Shown here one piece after another: positions 1 to 10,800 of a stretch of 64,000 nucleotides of DNA. The stretch is from the NCBI GenBank assembly GCA_033961575.1, contig CM066733.1:64230921-64294920 (forward strand), written 5' to 3'. The translations under genes and the position numbers were made by a program. The number at the start of each line of letters is the position of its first letter. The stretch's first letter is position 1. The DNA is from Aselliscus stoliczkanus (lineage: Eukaryota; Chordata; Mammalia; Chiroptera; Hipposideridae). The notes under the pieces are model-generated. The model was not told where the DNA came from and searched no databases. It worked only from the letters and a program-made list of their open reading frames with translations.

Positions 1-270
1 CAATTCATACACAAATTCATTCTGGATACTTCAGGCCTGGGTATCGGAAGGTATCAGAAGGTATCAATTAAAATGGAAACTGCTGCTAAGAAATCAAGAG
101 CAGGCTGAGACTTGGAAGAGCAGCAATGGAAGAATTAGGAAACATCACTGAGAGAAAAGATGTGTCATTAGGGAGCAAGGCTAAGATCATACACTCTCCT
201 ATTCCCAATTACTAGGTATGGATGTTAAACTTGTACGGAAAGAAAGCTGATGGGAAAAAATTTATTCAAG
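1..270. other. Unassigned intronic sequence
   Basis: I see no gene, RNA or recognisable repeat here. By synteny it should lie in the large first intron of CLIC5B. The last 13 bases form the left target-site duplication of the following SINE. Confidence 0.4.
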
Positions 271-690
271 GGCCAGCCGAATGGCACGTTGGTTAAGAGT
301 TGGCTTGGGATGGCAGCTCTGAGCAGCAGGGCCTTGATTCAGATCCCACATGAGGGCCAGTGACGCTGCCCTCTACAGCTAAGATGATGAACAACAGCTT
401 GACCTGGAGCTGGGCTGCCATGAGTCACAGCCAATGGCATAGGCTGCAGTAGGGCTGGCCAGCAGCTGGCGTGAGCTTTTATGAGCTGCCGTGAACCGTG
501 TGAGCGGCGGTCCAATGGCCACTGAGCGACTGCCTCACCCACAAAGAGCACAATGATGATACCAACATGGGCCAGTGAAGCAACGTCCTCCACAACTAGA
601 CTTAAGAACAAAAGGACAGCAATTTGTCTGTTCCCCTTCCCCGGTTCCCCAATGCTGTTTCCCTCCCCGAATAAAATCTTTTAAAAAAAA
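271..690 (+). mobile_element. Long composite tRNA-derived SINE, copy 1
   Basis: The element starts with a GGCCAGCCGAATGGC head and continues through the body shared by the other long copies (CCCTCTACAGCTAA, ACCAACATGGGCCAGTGAAG, AGACAGCAAC-like tail). It ends in AATAAAATCTT plus an A run. An imperfect duplication flanks it: AAATTTATTCAAG on the left and AAATTGATTCATG on the right. The body is more diverged than other copies, so this insertion is fairly old. Confidence 0.85.
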
Positions 691-694
691 TTGA

Positions 695-899
695 TTCATG
701 TGGATTATGGCATGGAGAAGAGCTCTACAAATACCCTGGACCACCAGGAAGATGAACAAATGGGTTTTAGAGCAAATTAAACCTGAAACATAGCTGGCTG
801 CAAAGATGACAAAACTGATGCTGTCCTAATTTAGGTACATCAAAAGAAGGCAAGATTCTTTGGAAAAGGCAATGATGCTGGAACAAATAGAAGGTAGCA
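695..899 (+). mobile_element. RTE-clade LINE fragment, left half (MamRTE1/BovB-like)
   Basis: The text around 800-890 (GACAAAACTGATGCTGTCCT, then AAAAGGCAATGATGCTGG) resembles the 3' part of an RTE-type reverse transcriptase gene. It resumes after the intervening SINE at 1446. The halves join at the SINE target-site copies AGGTAGCAG and AGGCAGCAG, so this was one fragment before the SINE landed. The family assignment is by remembered consensus and was not searched. Confidence 0.55.
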
Positions 900-1445
900 G
901 GGGGCCAGCCGAGTGGCTCAATTGGTTAAGAGTGCAAGCTGTGAGCAACAGGGTCATCGGTTGGATTCACACATGAGCTAATGAGCTGTGCCTGAGCTGA
1001 ACTGCTGTTGAGCTGCCAACAGGTGGCAAGATGGCTCCTTAGGTGGTGAGAACATGTGCTCCTAATAGCAAGGTTGCTGGATGGGATGGTAGGCTACACC
1101 CACCCACAACTGAGATTGAACACGGCACCTTGAGCTGAGCTGCCCTGAGCTGCCGATGAGCAACAGGATGGCGACTGGACTTGGAACTGAGCTAGCTGTG
1201 CCCTCCACAACTAAGACTGAAAGACAATAACTTGTCTGTTCCTCTTCCAAGAGCTGGCATAAACTGTAAAGGGAAAAAAAACAACATGCAATTGTAGTCT
1301 AATTAACAAAAGGCACTCATGTCGGTTATTCCTTACCACCTCCCATATTTACTGTGCAATTGTTATCATTGAAACCTTAGTAAAATTCTCCAACACTGTT
1401 CTCCTTCCCCAATTCCCAAATAAAAATCTTAAAAAAAAAAAAAAA
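900..1445 (+). mobile_element. Dimeric tRNA-like SINE, copy 2, split by an insert of about 135 bp
   Basis: The head is GGCCAGCCGAGTGGCTCAATTGG. A second tRNA-like unit (GCATGTGCTCCTAATA-type) follows at about 1050, and the tail reads GCCCTCCACAACTAAGACTGAA. Near 1249 the tail breaks off in the CTGTTCCTCTTCC tract and resumes near 1388 with CCAACACTGTTCTCC and AATAAAAATCTT plus A run. About 135 bp of unrelated DNA sits between. Target-site copies AGGTAGCAG and AGGCAGCAG flank the whole unit, showing that both pieces are one insertion. Confidence 0.75.
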
Positions 1446-1615
1446 GGCAGCAGGAAAGGAGGGAGACCAAATATAAGATGAATTGGCCCCATAAAAGAAG
1501 CCATAGTCAGGAGTGTACTGGAGTTGAGCAGGGATTTTGAGAATAGGACATTATGGATGTCACTCATCATAGGGTCACCAGGAGTCAAAGCCTACTCCAC
1601 AGCACATAACAACAT
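1446..1615 (+). mobile_element. RTE-clade LINE fragment, right half
   Basis: This continues the fragment at 695-899. The end (GGGTCACCAGGAGTCAAAGC followed by GCACATAACAACA) matches the characteristic 3' end of RTE/BovB-type elements, where a 'cgctatgagtcggaaccgac...gcacctaacaac' motif closes the element. This copy is old and heavily diverged. Confidence 0.6.
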
Positions 1616-2333
1616 TAGGAGGTAGCTTGAAAATAGGATTCATTTTTGGTAGTATTGAAGTCCATTTTTCCAAGGGTTTTCCAAGGGAATTCATAGAATC
1701 ACCAGAGACTTGAATGATAAGAGGTTAAAAGATAAGAAGATGGTGTTGTATTTTGACTTATGCTGTGAATGATTAGCTAGGACCTCTGTTTTCCTGTCTC
1801 ATCAATGCTGAGAACTTAAGACACCTAATAAAGACTTCATAAAAGACAATATATTTTAAAAAGAGGATGGAAAGAAGGAAGGTCAGCAAGCAACCTTTTC
1901 CTGAAGGATAAAATATTTGCTATAGCTTTTTCTCACAAAATCACTTCAGTGTCATTACCGTGAGCTTTTAGTCAAGCTGAGCTTCATGACTATATTGCAA
2001 ACTACAATTGAAACTTGAATTCAAAGGACCAATATTTGGAAAAAAGGAAAAGCAACTCAAGAGAAATGGGGATCGTCAAGTCAATTAGGACAACCTCCAC
2101 TTCTGGCCAGGGTGGACTAAAAGTAACCAGATTTACCCTTACCAGCTGGAACATTGCCTTAGTCAGCTAGTAAAGCAGACAAACTATATGAAACGATGGT
2201 TTCCAGACATGGGGGACAGATAGCACAGGACCCAAATGGAGCCTGGCAGTCTCTCTGAGTTGAGGAGACAACTAGAGTTTGGGCAAGTCAAGGTAGCTAG
2301 AAATTGCAGGTCTAAATGTCAGAGAGAATGGAG

Positions 2334-2337
<4 letters not shown>
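1616..2337. other. Unassigned intronic sequence
   Basis: I see nothing recognisable here: no splice-flanked coding frame and no repeat I can name with confidence. Confidence 0.35.

Positions 2338-2374
<37 letters not shown>
2338..2374. repeat. (GA)n microsatellite
   Basis: Near-perfect GA dinucleotide run of about 37 bp immediately left of an old L1 fragment. Confidence 0.95.
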
Positions 2375-2376
<2 letters not shown>

Positions 2377-4330
2377 CAAACCATATTTTGCACTCTAAGG
2401 AAAATTATCTCAACATGGATCATAGAACTAAATATAAAACCTAAAGCTATAAAACTTGTAGAAGAAAACATAGGAGAAAATCTTTGTGACTTTGGGTTAG
2501 ACAACATTTCTTAGAACACAAAAAGCACAAGCCATAGAAGAAAAAAATTAATAAATGTACTTCATCAAAATCAAAGACTTCTGTCTTCAAAAGATGTTTA
2601 TGAAACTGAAAAATCAAGCCACAAACTTGTAAATTATTTGTGAAACACTTATCTGATAAAGAAATTGTATCTTGCGCTAATTCAAAAGAATATATGCACC
2701 CCTGTGTTTATTGCAGCACAATGTACAATAGCCAAGACTTGGAAACAACTGAAATACCCATCGGTAGATGATTGGATTAAGAAACTGTGGTACATGTACA
2801 CAATGGAGTATTACTCTGCTATAAAGAAGAATGAAATCATACCATTTGCAATGATATGGATGGACCTAGAGACTATTATGTTAAGTGAAATAAGTCAGCC
2901 AGAAAAAGACAAATACCATATGATCTCACTTATATGTGGAATCTGAAAAGCGGAATGAATGAGCAAAGTAAACAGAAACAGTCTCACAGATACAGAGGAA
3001 AAACAGAGGGTTGCTAGTTGGGAGGGGGGTGGGGATGAGGGAGAAGGGGAAGGGATTAGACAGCATAAATAGGTAACTAAAATATTGCCATAAGGATGTG
3101 AAAGACAGTTTGGGGAATATAATAATGTTGTAAATATTTTGTGGGGTGTCAGATGGTCACATGTCTTGTTAGGGAGACCACTTCATGGATGGAGTAGAGG
3201 TTTGATCACTGCACTGTATACCTGAAACTGATGTTGTGTAATATTGTATGCCAACTGTAATTGAATATATAGATAGTCACAGGATGTAGAGTATACTGTG
3301 GAAGGAAGTCAACGGAATTGTAATAGATAGTATGATATGGGCGGGAGGAGTGGGGTGGCAAATTGTGGGGGGAGGGGGTTGTCACCTTGAGGGGCAAAAA
3401 GTATAATTATTGCACTGTGTTTTAGACCTGAAAGTAATTTCAAAAAAAAAAAATGTTTATTTCACAATAAAAGAATTAAAAAAAAAATTGTATCTTGAAT
3501 ATATAAAGAACTCTTAAAATTCAGGAAGACAATGCTAAAATAATAACAATAAGCAAAATATTTAGATACTTCATCAAATAAGACTTAATGATAGCTACTA
3601 AGTACATGAAAAGATGCTTAACATCATTAGTCATTAGAAAAATGTAAATTAAAGTTGCAATGAAATACCATTGTACATTTCAATATGCTTAAAACTTAAA
3701 AGGTTGACAATGGCAAGTGCTGGAAAGGAAGCAACTGGAAGTCTCATACAAATTCTAAAATAAATTTGAAAGGATTTTTTTTTAATGAGGTTAAACATTC
3801 ACTGACCATATGACCCAGTAATTCCATTTCTAGGTATTTGCCCAAGAGACATGAAAACAAAATCAACACAAAATCTTTTATGCGAATGTTCATACCCACT
3901 TTTATTAATAATAGCCCCAAACTGGGAAAGAACCCAAGTGTCCAACAATTGCTGAATGCATGAACAAATTGTGGTATAATCATATAATGGAACACTACCC
4001 AACGATAAAAAGAAACCAACTGCTGATATATTCAAAACATCATGCTAAAGCCAAAGAAACCACACACAAAAGATTACACAGAGTTTAATTCCATTTATAT
4101 GGTAGTTTAAAAAAAGCAAATCTATAGTGATAGAAAGAAGGTCCGTGGTTTCTAGGAGTCAAGGGGTGGTTGGGAGTTGACAAATTGTGATGGGTCAAAA
4201 CAGAACTTTTTGGGGTGATCGAAGTGTTCTACGACTGTGATGATTGTTATATGACAGTATACATTGTTCAAAACTCATTGCACATTTAAAATTGCTGAAT
4301 TTTGATGTATGTAAATTATGTTGCAATAAA
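2375..4330 (+). mobile_element. Old L1 (L1M-type) ORF2 end and 3' UTR, interrupted
   Basis: Text from 2375 to 2661 matches L1 ORF2 (AACATGGATCATAGAACTAA; GGAGAAAATCTTTGTGACTT). It resumes at 3498 (AATATATAAAGAACTCTTAA) and runs through CATATGACCCAGTAATTCC, the TGCTGAATGCATGAACAAAT region and a 3' UTR ending near GTTGCAATAAAATTGATT. The two pieces read continuously once the younger L1 at 2675-3484 is removed. Frames are broken throughout, so no protein is expected. Confidence 0.85.
2675..3484 (+). mobile_element. Younger 5'-truncated L1 inserted in the older L1
   Basis: A 5'-truncated L1 3' end containing the ORF2 terminus (TGGAGTATTACTCTGCTATA; ATGGATGGACCTAGAG; TATGTGGAATCTGAAAAG) and a 3' UTR. 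It is flanked by the perfect 13-bp duplication AAATTGTATCTTG at 2662-2674 and 3485-3497. The residual ORF2 C-terminus stays open for roughly 90 codons (about 2665-2946). Past the usual 3' UTR end near 3265 a second related 3' UTR-like module follows (GCAAAAAGTATAATTATTGCACTG), then an A-rich tail. Confidence 0.88.
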
Positions 4331-4930
4331 ATTGATTACCCCAAAAAGCAAGGTGCATAATAGGTTATATGGTATAAGATCATCTGCATTAAATAAAAAG
4401 GAAAAAAAGAGATAATTTCAAATACACAACCATACATATATCTGCTGGAATGTGCATAAAATGTCCCTGGAAGAACCTACATAAAAATTTTAGAATGAAT
4501 TGACACGAAAATGGAAATGGGGTGTTGAGGGAGTATAGTCGGGGAGAGACTCAGTATTTGTACCTTTCAAATTTTGAACCATGCAAACAATAAACCAACT
4601 CAAAGCAGGGAGAAAAGTCAGCTGGGCTCCAACACCTGCTTCTCTTCAATATGATTTGAGTCAAAATCCTGTATCTATGTGAGAATACCTCTATCTTTGT
4701 AACTCACCATTTCCTCCTTCCTCTATTTTCAAAATCACAGGGCTGCCCGAGGGTATGTTCAATATATACTACAGAGAGCATGAGAATAATATATGTTTAA
4801 GATGTGTGTGTGCGTGGGGGGGGGGCCCCGTGGGAGGGAAACTATTTACAATAGAGGAGAAGAAGCATCCATACACATCAGGTTAGAACTAGTGGGAGCT
4901 CTGATGCTTAACTCATTCAAACTGTTTTGT
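4331..4930. repeat. Ancient repeat-like sequence, unclassified
   Basis: About 4440-4590 (GGAATGTGCATAAAATGTCC ... TTTTGAACCATGCAAACAAT) has the look of a dispersed mammalian repeat but I cannot assign a family. A short G tract (GGGGGGGGGCCCC) lies near 4817. Nothing else is seen. Confidence 0.3.
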
Positions 4931-5060
4931 TTTGTATTTATAGGTGAGAAAATTAAGGCCTAGCAAGTATAAATGACTTCCCTAAATTTGCATGGTTAGT
5001 CAGCGTCAGAATCCAGATGAGGACCTAACTCTTTAAGTCCTATTACAGAAATAATATCAA
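4930..5060 (-). repeat. MIR SINE fragment
   Basis: The core reads AGGTGAGAAAATTAAGGCC...GGTTAGTCAGCGTCAGAATCC. This is the MIR reverse-complement layout (thaw of 'gatgaggaaactgaggc ... cacagctagtaagtggcagagccaggatt'). Confidence 0.6.
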
Positions 5061-5399
5061 TAAAGCAAGTGACCTAATGCAGAACATCATTCACAGTAAA
5101 CAGTCAGCAAATATGAATTTCCCCTTCTCTCTTTTCCCCTATGTCAGCTGACTTCTCACCAGGTCTCACCATCTACCCATTCCCACCTCAAAGGCAAATG
5201 TCAATGAATACAGAGACATAGGGACATTTGAATGCTGATCAAATTTTCCAGAATACACTAATTAGCTATCCCTTCAAAAAATGAACTTAACTATTCTTCC
5301 CATTACCAGATCAGTTTGATTCAATTCGACAAATATTTATGAGCCCTGACTATGGGCCAGGTTCCGTGCTAATGGTGGGGGTACTGAGGAAAGGGGTGC

Positions 5400-5790
5400 T
5401 GACACAGCCTTATCCAGATGATTATAATATTAGGTGACAAGCTCTTAGATGGAGGGAAGCACTGAAGGAGTATGACTCAAAATGACCTGGAGGTTCAGAG
5501 ATGGCTTCCCAGGGAACATGAGCCCAGTAAGAAAAGGAAAGCTTAGTCTAAATGACAGAGGGGAGCAGATGCTAAAGGCAGAGGGACTGCCAAGGGCAAA
5601 GCCAGAAGAGGCAGAAGAGCATCCCATCTGTAGGGAGCTCAGCATTCCTGGGGCACAAGGAAGGAGGCAGGGAGTGGTGGGGGATGGGCCCAGAGAGGCT
5701 CTCAGGTTGTTATGGGCAGGACTGAAGGCCTTGCACGGGATGCCCAAGGGTGAACCTGATAGTGCTGGTGACAGGCAAGGCTTACACAGA
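5400..5790. repeat. Ancient interspersed repeat-like segment with a chance open frame
   Basis: The layout 'gagatggcttcccagggaa ... gcagagggactgccaagggcaaagccagaagaggc' resembles a widely dispersed ancient mammalian LINE-like repeat. A 188-codon frame (5482-6048) crosses it and runs into unrelated DNA. It has no family resemblance, no splice context and a repeat-like composition, so I do not call it a gene. Confidence 0.4.
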
Positions 5791-6563
5791 GGAGTTAAAT
5801 ATCTGATTTGTAATTTTGTTCCAACGGATCATCTTGACTCCAGAAGGTGCGTAAAAACGATGAGAGTTCAGCTCACTTTGACCAACATTTACGGAGCCCC
5901 CTGTGACAAGCTCAGAGTCCCCACAGGACATTGTGGCAGAGATAAGTTTATGTGGTCCTGTCCTTTCCCTCAAGGAGCTGACATTCTGGTGAGTTATTTA
6001 AAAAACAGGAGTCCAAAAAAGGATCCATCATGTCACTTGATATTCTAACACTGCCGCCCCTCCGCCTCCAATGTTCTGATTGGCAGCCCCATCCCAGTCA
6101 GTTGAGGTTCTCTCCCCACAGGGTTGACACCACTAACTTTCTCCTGGTCACCGTGTTTGGTTTGCCAAAAACAGTATTTGGTCAATTATACTGATGCAGA
6201 AACACACAGGCAGCCCAGGAAGGACACATTGAATTAGCCATGGTAACAGTCTTACCACAGGCTGCTCCTTGCAGTGTAACACCAACCACTGAATGAATCC
6301 TCAAGTCCTTTGACTGGAACATCCCTTCACAGCTCAACAAACCAAATTAAACATTCAGAATATATTGGCTTTCTGCCCAATGTCAGCATGATGCTAGGAA
6401 CGTGCGAGGCATTCTCATGCATGCCTGAGAACTAATGAGATGAAGGTGCACACAGTCCACTGAATTCTCCCATTATCCCTGGCATCTAGTGGGAAATATG
6501 GATCCCAGGAGTGGCTGCCCATGTTCTGATGCTTCAACACAACTGAATCTTACCTTCAGGCAC
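5791..6563. other. Unassigned intronic sequence
   Basis: No gene or confidently named repeat is visible in this stretch. Confidence 0.35.
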
Positions 6564-6995
6564 TGTAAAGGGTTGAAGGGTGGCCCTTCCCCAAAGACAT
6601 ATAAATGCGACCTTGTTTGGAAAAAGGGTCTTTGTAGATGTGATTACATTAAAAATCTTGAGATGCAATCACCCCAAAGTAGAATGGGTCCTACATGCAT
6701 TGACAACTCTTTATAAGAGAAGAGAAGGAAAAAGAGATCCAGAGACAAAGGAGAGAAGGCCATGTGATGATGGAGGCAGATATTGGAGTGATGCTCTCCC
6801 AAGCCAGGGAATGCCAGGAGCCATCAGAAGCTGGAAAAGGCAAGGAAGCCTTCTCCTCTAGAGCTCCCGGAGGGATTGTGACTCTGCCAATACCTTTCTC
6901 CAGACTTCTGGCTTCTAGAACTGTGAGAGAATCAATTGTTTTTTCACCACCACATTTATGGTCATTTGTTACAGCAGGTCTGCAAAACTAATATA
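6564..6995 (+). mobile_element. MLT1-type MaLR LTR (ERVL-MaLR relic)
   Basis: The typical MLT1 order is present: a 'ggcccttccccaaagacat' start, CCTTGTTTGGAAAAAGGGTC, the middle AGAGGAG-type purine tract, GGCTTCTAGAACTGTGAGAG and a closing GTTACAGCAGGTCTGCAAAA. Sense orientation follows from the 3' 'agaactgtgaga' block, which in this family precedes the polyadenylation signal. It is a non-coding solo LTR. Confidence 0.75.
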
Positions 6996-7220
6996 CGGGG
7001 CTTGGAGTACCACTCTTATTACTGCTACAAGCCAGTGGGACAGGCCCCCCTCCTCCCTCAATACCCTGGGTATCCTTAGGGTAACTTATTCCCTCCTTCC
7101 TTCATTCAATCGTCATTTAAGTAGCATGGACTGGGAATATGAGATTGGATAAAAGGCAGCTCCTTCAAGTATTCACAGCTAGAGAGAGATAAAGACAAAA
7201 ATATGTAATTATAACATTAA
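6996..7220. other. Short unassigned spacer between two MLT1 LTRs
   Basis: About 7090-7150 (CCTTCATTCAATCGTC...GGGAATATGAGATTGG) has a faint L2/MIR-like look. No firm call is possible. Confidence 0.3.
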
Positions 7221-7604
7221 ATGGGCTGAGTTGTGTCTCCCCAATATTCCTATGTTGACTTCTACTCCCTAGCACCTCAGAATGTGTCTATATTTAGAGT
7301 CAGGGTCTTTAAAGAGGTAATTAATTTAAAATGAGATCGCTAGGGTGAGCCTTAACCCAACATGACTGGAGTGCTTATAAGAAGAGGAGATTAGGACACA
7401 GACACACACACACGTGAAGGACCATGTGAAGACACTGGAGAAGACAGCCATCTATAAACTAAGGAGAGAAGCTCAGAAGAAACAAAGTCTGCCAAAGGCT
7501 TATCTTGGTCTTTCAGCCTCCAGAAATGTGAGAAGAAAAATTCTATCATTTAAGCCATGCAGTCTATGGTACTTTGTTATGGCAGCCCTAGCAAACTCAT
7601 ACAT
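7221..7604 (+). mobile_element. MLT1-type MaLR LTR, second copy
   Basis: A well-preserved MLT1: GGGCTGAGTTGTGTCTCCCC, AGGGTCTTTAAAGAGGTAAT, CTTATAAGAAGAGGAGATTA, ACCATGTGAAGACACTGG, then ACTTTGTTATGGCAGCCCTA and GCAAACTCATAC at the end. It is closer to consensus than the copy at 6564, so it belongs to a younger subfamily or has decayed less. Confidence 0.88.
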
Positions 7605-8100
7605 TGAGATGAGAGGAATGAATGGGCACAGAGGAGACCCAGCCCAGCCCAGGCTGGGGGTTAGGGGTGGAAAAGACTTCCCAGCCAGGTGACTCCTAGG
7701 CTGGCTCTGAAAGGACAGTAAGTTTTCCTGGAAAGGAGAGCACTGAACGGAAACAGCTTGAGCAAAAATCCAGAGTCATGAACTTGTATGAAGGATGTAG
7801 GGAAATATAAGTCAGTGTTTTTCAAGGCAAAGGGTAATTGGGGAGTGGCAGGTGATGAAGTTTTGGCTAAAAGCCTAATGGAGTTTTTTATGCATTCTCT
7901 CCATCCTGGACTTTTTGCTGGGGAATGAGGAGCCACTGCTTAGTTAGAAGCAGGGAAGTGTCATGGTGATGTGCTATTCATCTGGACCATTCTGGGGACT
8001 TCTTGGGAGGTAGATGAATCTAGAGGCAGAGTGTCCCATAGAATAACTGCTGTCAAGATGATAGTAGTTAGTGGTGGCCAAGATGGAGAGAAGAGAACAT
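7605..8100. repeat. Ancient interspersed repeat-like segment
   Basis: The order GGCTCTGAAAGGACAGTAAG, AAAGCCTAATGGAGTTTTTTATGC, GCCACTGCTTAGTTAGAAGC, AGGGAAGTGTCATGGTGATG and GATAGTAGTTAGTGGTGGCC resembles an ancient LINE-like repeat found across mammals. I cannot name the subfamily. No coding potential is seen. Confidence 0.45.
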
Positions 8101-8939
8101 TTCACAAATGAAATTGACTGTTACAAAGTGAAGCAGCAGAAATCTAAGTCACGCAAAAGATTTAGTTTGTACAATTGGTAATACTGCCCACCAAGGTGGT
8201 GGGATCCGTTGTGGATGAATTCATTTTGGGTTTGCAGTCCCTGAAGATAAAAAATTTCCCTTGGAAAAAAAGGTGGATCCTAATGTGTGGTATTTATTTC
8301 AGAATATCACATCACCTCTGTTTTCAAAGCTGACAATCCCCACGTGATGATTCAGGTAATGTGCCTTTATTATTCATTTATGAGGTTTTCTTTCCATGGT
8401 TTCTCAAGATGCTAAAAGGCTTAGAGCAAGCAGCTGACTCCACAGGAAAGAAAAAGTGATTAGTTGGGCCAGTCTCAGAACATTCTTTTCCCTCCATGGG
8501 AGGGAAGTGGACATACAAGGCATGAGTACTTAAGTGGGGTGCATTACAGAGATAGATAACATTGAGGGTTCCTGGACCCTCCTGAGATCATCTTCCACAA
8601 AAAGAAAAAAAAATTGCATAGAGTTTTAGAATATTCCTAAACCTCCTGAAGCATATTCATGAACACCTAGCGCCCCAAGTTAGGAATGCCAATAGTTTTC
8701 TTAAGTGGGTTGGATCAAGAGGCGGAGGTCCTGGCTTGCTACTCGTTCTCAGGTAGACTTGGGCAAGTTCCTAACTCCTCTGTTTTCTATTTTCTTGGAG
8801 TGCTAGGATTTTGTGGCCTCTTTGACTGTTAACACTGATTCTCAAAGCAAATTAATTCGTATGAACACTTGGAAAATAATTTTGAATAAAATTGGGACTT
8901 AATTGTGTTCCCAGCATTCTAATTATGAAGAAACTATGG
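8101..8939. other. Unassigned intronic sequence
   Basis: No gene or clear repeat. Ends with GAAGAAACTATGG (8927-8939), the left target-site copy of the SINE pair that follows. Confidence 0.35.
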
Positions 8940-9408
8940 GGACAGCCAAGTGGCACATTGGTTAAGAGTTGGCTTGGGATGCCAGCGGCCCCACTTCAGA
9001 TCCCACACTGCTTTCTACAGCTAACAACAGCTCCACCTGGAGTTGGGCTGGGCGAGCCCCAGTGACGATGTAGGTTGCAGCCCCTGCTGCAGTGGGCTGC
9101 CATAGGCTACAGTGAGTGGCCAGCAGCCAGTGTGAGCAGCTGGCAGCCAGCGTGAGCAGCCAATAGCTGCAGTGAGCGACCATCCAGAGGCCAGTGACTG
9201 ATCCTTATCCGGGAAGAGCGCAATGACCATACCTACATAGGCCAGTGAAGCAACGTCCTCTGCAACTAGACTGAAGAACAAAAAGACAGCAACTTGTCTG
9301 TTCCCTTCCCCCAATTCCCCAACGCTGTTCCCCTCCCCCAATTCCCAATTAAAAATCTTTAAAAAAAGAAGAAGAAGAAGAAGAAGAAGAAGAAGAAGAA
9401 GAAGAAGA
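8940..9408 (+). mobile_element. Long composite tRNA-derived SINE, copy 3
   Basis: The head GGACAGCCAAGTGGC has lost the B-box quality of younger copies. The body carries the CAGCCAGCGTGAGC-type short tandem units and the tail AATAAAAATCTTT. The tail then grows into a (GAA)n tract. Target-site copies GAAGAAACTATGG lie at 8927-8939 and 9410-9422. Confidence 0.88.
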
Positions 9409-9415
9409 AGAAGAA
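9368..9415. repeat. (GAA)n microsatellite grown from a SINE tail
   Basis: About sixteen GAA units directly follow the A tail of the SINE at 8940, a common birthplace for triplet repeats. Confidence 0.95.
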
Positions 9416-9422
9416 ACTATGG

Positions 9423-9835
9423 GGCCAGCCTAGTAGCTCAATTGGTTAAGAACATGAGCTCTGAGCAACAGGGTCCAGGTTTGATCCCCACGTGGGCCAG
9501 TGAGCTGCGCCTGAGCTGAGCTGTCAACAGGTGGCAGCATGGCTCAGCTGGTGAGAGCATGTGCTCCTAATAACAAGGTTTCTGGTTCAACTCTGGCATG
9601 GGATGGTGGGCTATCCCTACCCGCAACTAATATTGAACATGGCACCCTGAGCTAAGCTGCCCTGAGCTGCTGATGGGAGGCCAGATGGTGACTGGACTTG
9701 GAGCTGAGCTAGCTGTGCCCTCCACAACTAGGAATGAAGGACAACAACTTGGCTGGTCCCCTTCTCTAATTCCCCAACACTGTTCCTCTTCCCCAATTCC
9801 CCAATAAAAATCTTGAAGAAGAACAAGGAGAAGGA
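9423..9835 (+). mobile_element. Dimeric tRNA-like SINE, copy 4, at the same target site
   Basis: The head is GGCCAGCCTAGTAGCTCAATTGG. A second tRNA-like unit at about 9536 has an A-box-like GGCTCAGCTGGTGAGAGC and a B-box-like GGTTCAACTC. The tail is CCCTCCACAACTAGGAATGAA ... AATAAAAATCTTG, then a GAAGAAGAACAAGGAG run. The right target copy GAAACAATG (9836-9844) degenerately repeats the GAAACTATGG found left of both SINEs, so two insertions hit one site. Confidence 0.85.
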
Positions 9836-9844
9836 GAAACAATG

Positions 9845-10559
9845 ATCAGAATAGAATACTTTGTTCAGACCTGCATATTGTTCCATTTCTATATGCTCCA
9901 TTGGTTCCAGGAAAGGACGATTGGGCACATGGAACAAACAGGCTCAGACTTGTATCTTCTCACAAATGTTTCCAAGGACATGCTTGGATGGGTCCTTTTT
10001 ACTGACATCAGAGCAGGCTATTCCTAGGGGTCATGGAACAGGAACACCCTATTTCCAGACCTCTAAATGTGCAACTTTTGAGCAGTCTAGGCAGGTTAAG
10101 ACAGATCACACAAACATATATTTTTCTTAATTAGAAACTATACTGAAATAACCTTAATCAATATTTTGTGCTGAATTAGTATCCTTCCCCACAAATATAA
10201 AGCAACTGGATACATATATAGATAACATATAAATCAGCATCACATAAATGTAGAATATGGTTAGAATAGTCTAGACATTTGCCTGTATGAAGCCAAGGAT
10301 CTACATATTTGGACACATCCAAATAGTTGAATGAATGAGTAACTAAAACCAAAATACATAGGCTTATTATATACAACGTATTTCCATCTAAACCCTTGGA
10401 CTATTCTTAGAAACAAAGCATGGTAGATTTCTGTTTGGTTCGGCTCTACAGGGTAATTGGGAATGCTTTTGAATTTGCTTATCCATCACCCTAAACATTG
10501 CTGTGCTCATGATGTTCTCCTCCAAAACACTCTATTGTATTATTCTCGGTTGAAATCCG
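9845..10559. other. Unassigned AT-rich intronic sequence
   Basis: Nothing recognisable: two overlapping short open frames at 9842-10130 show no family likeness. Confidence 0.35.
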
Positions 10560-10800
10560 AGTCCCCTAGTTGACCATGCAAGACTGCTCTCCTAGTTCTG
10601 CACCTATGCGGACCCTCTCTTCACTTCACCTAATAGATCTAGTCCTACACATGTGCGTGTTTGCTGTACCTTTTTTTAGGCTGAGCCCTCTGCCTGGAAT
10701 ATTGTCACTGGCTCTTCAATTGAGCCACATCTCAACCTCCAAATCCAATTCCACTTCTCTTATTTCCTCAGTGGGATTTTATGGTTGCTCACCTGCAATG
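10560..10800 (+). repeat. L2 LINE 3' fragment
   Basis: The pyrimidine-rich sense text TTGCTGTACCTTTTTTTAGG, CTGCCTGGAATATTG and CTCTTCAATTGAGCC fits the L2 3' end ('tgttccctctgcctggaatgctctt'). Confidence 0.6.

Noticed and set aside
2665..2946. 93-codon frame (MYLALIQ...YSAIKKNEI...)
   Set aside because: It is the residual C-terminal part of L1 ORF2 in a 5'-truncated copy, not an independent gene.
5482..6048. 188-codon plus-strand open frame
   Set aside because: It crosses an ancient repeat-like block into unrelated DNA, has no recognisable domain and no splice sites in a gene-like arrangement. A frame of this length in a 64-kb window with locally higher G+C can arise by chance.
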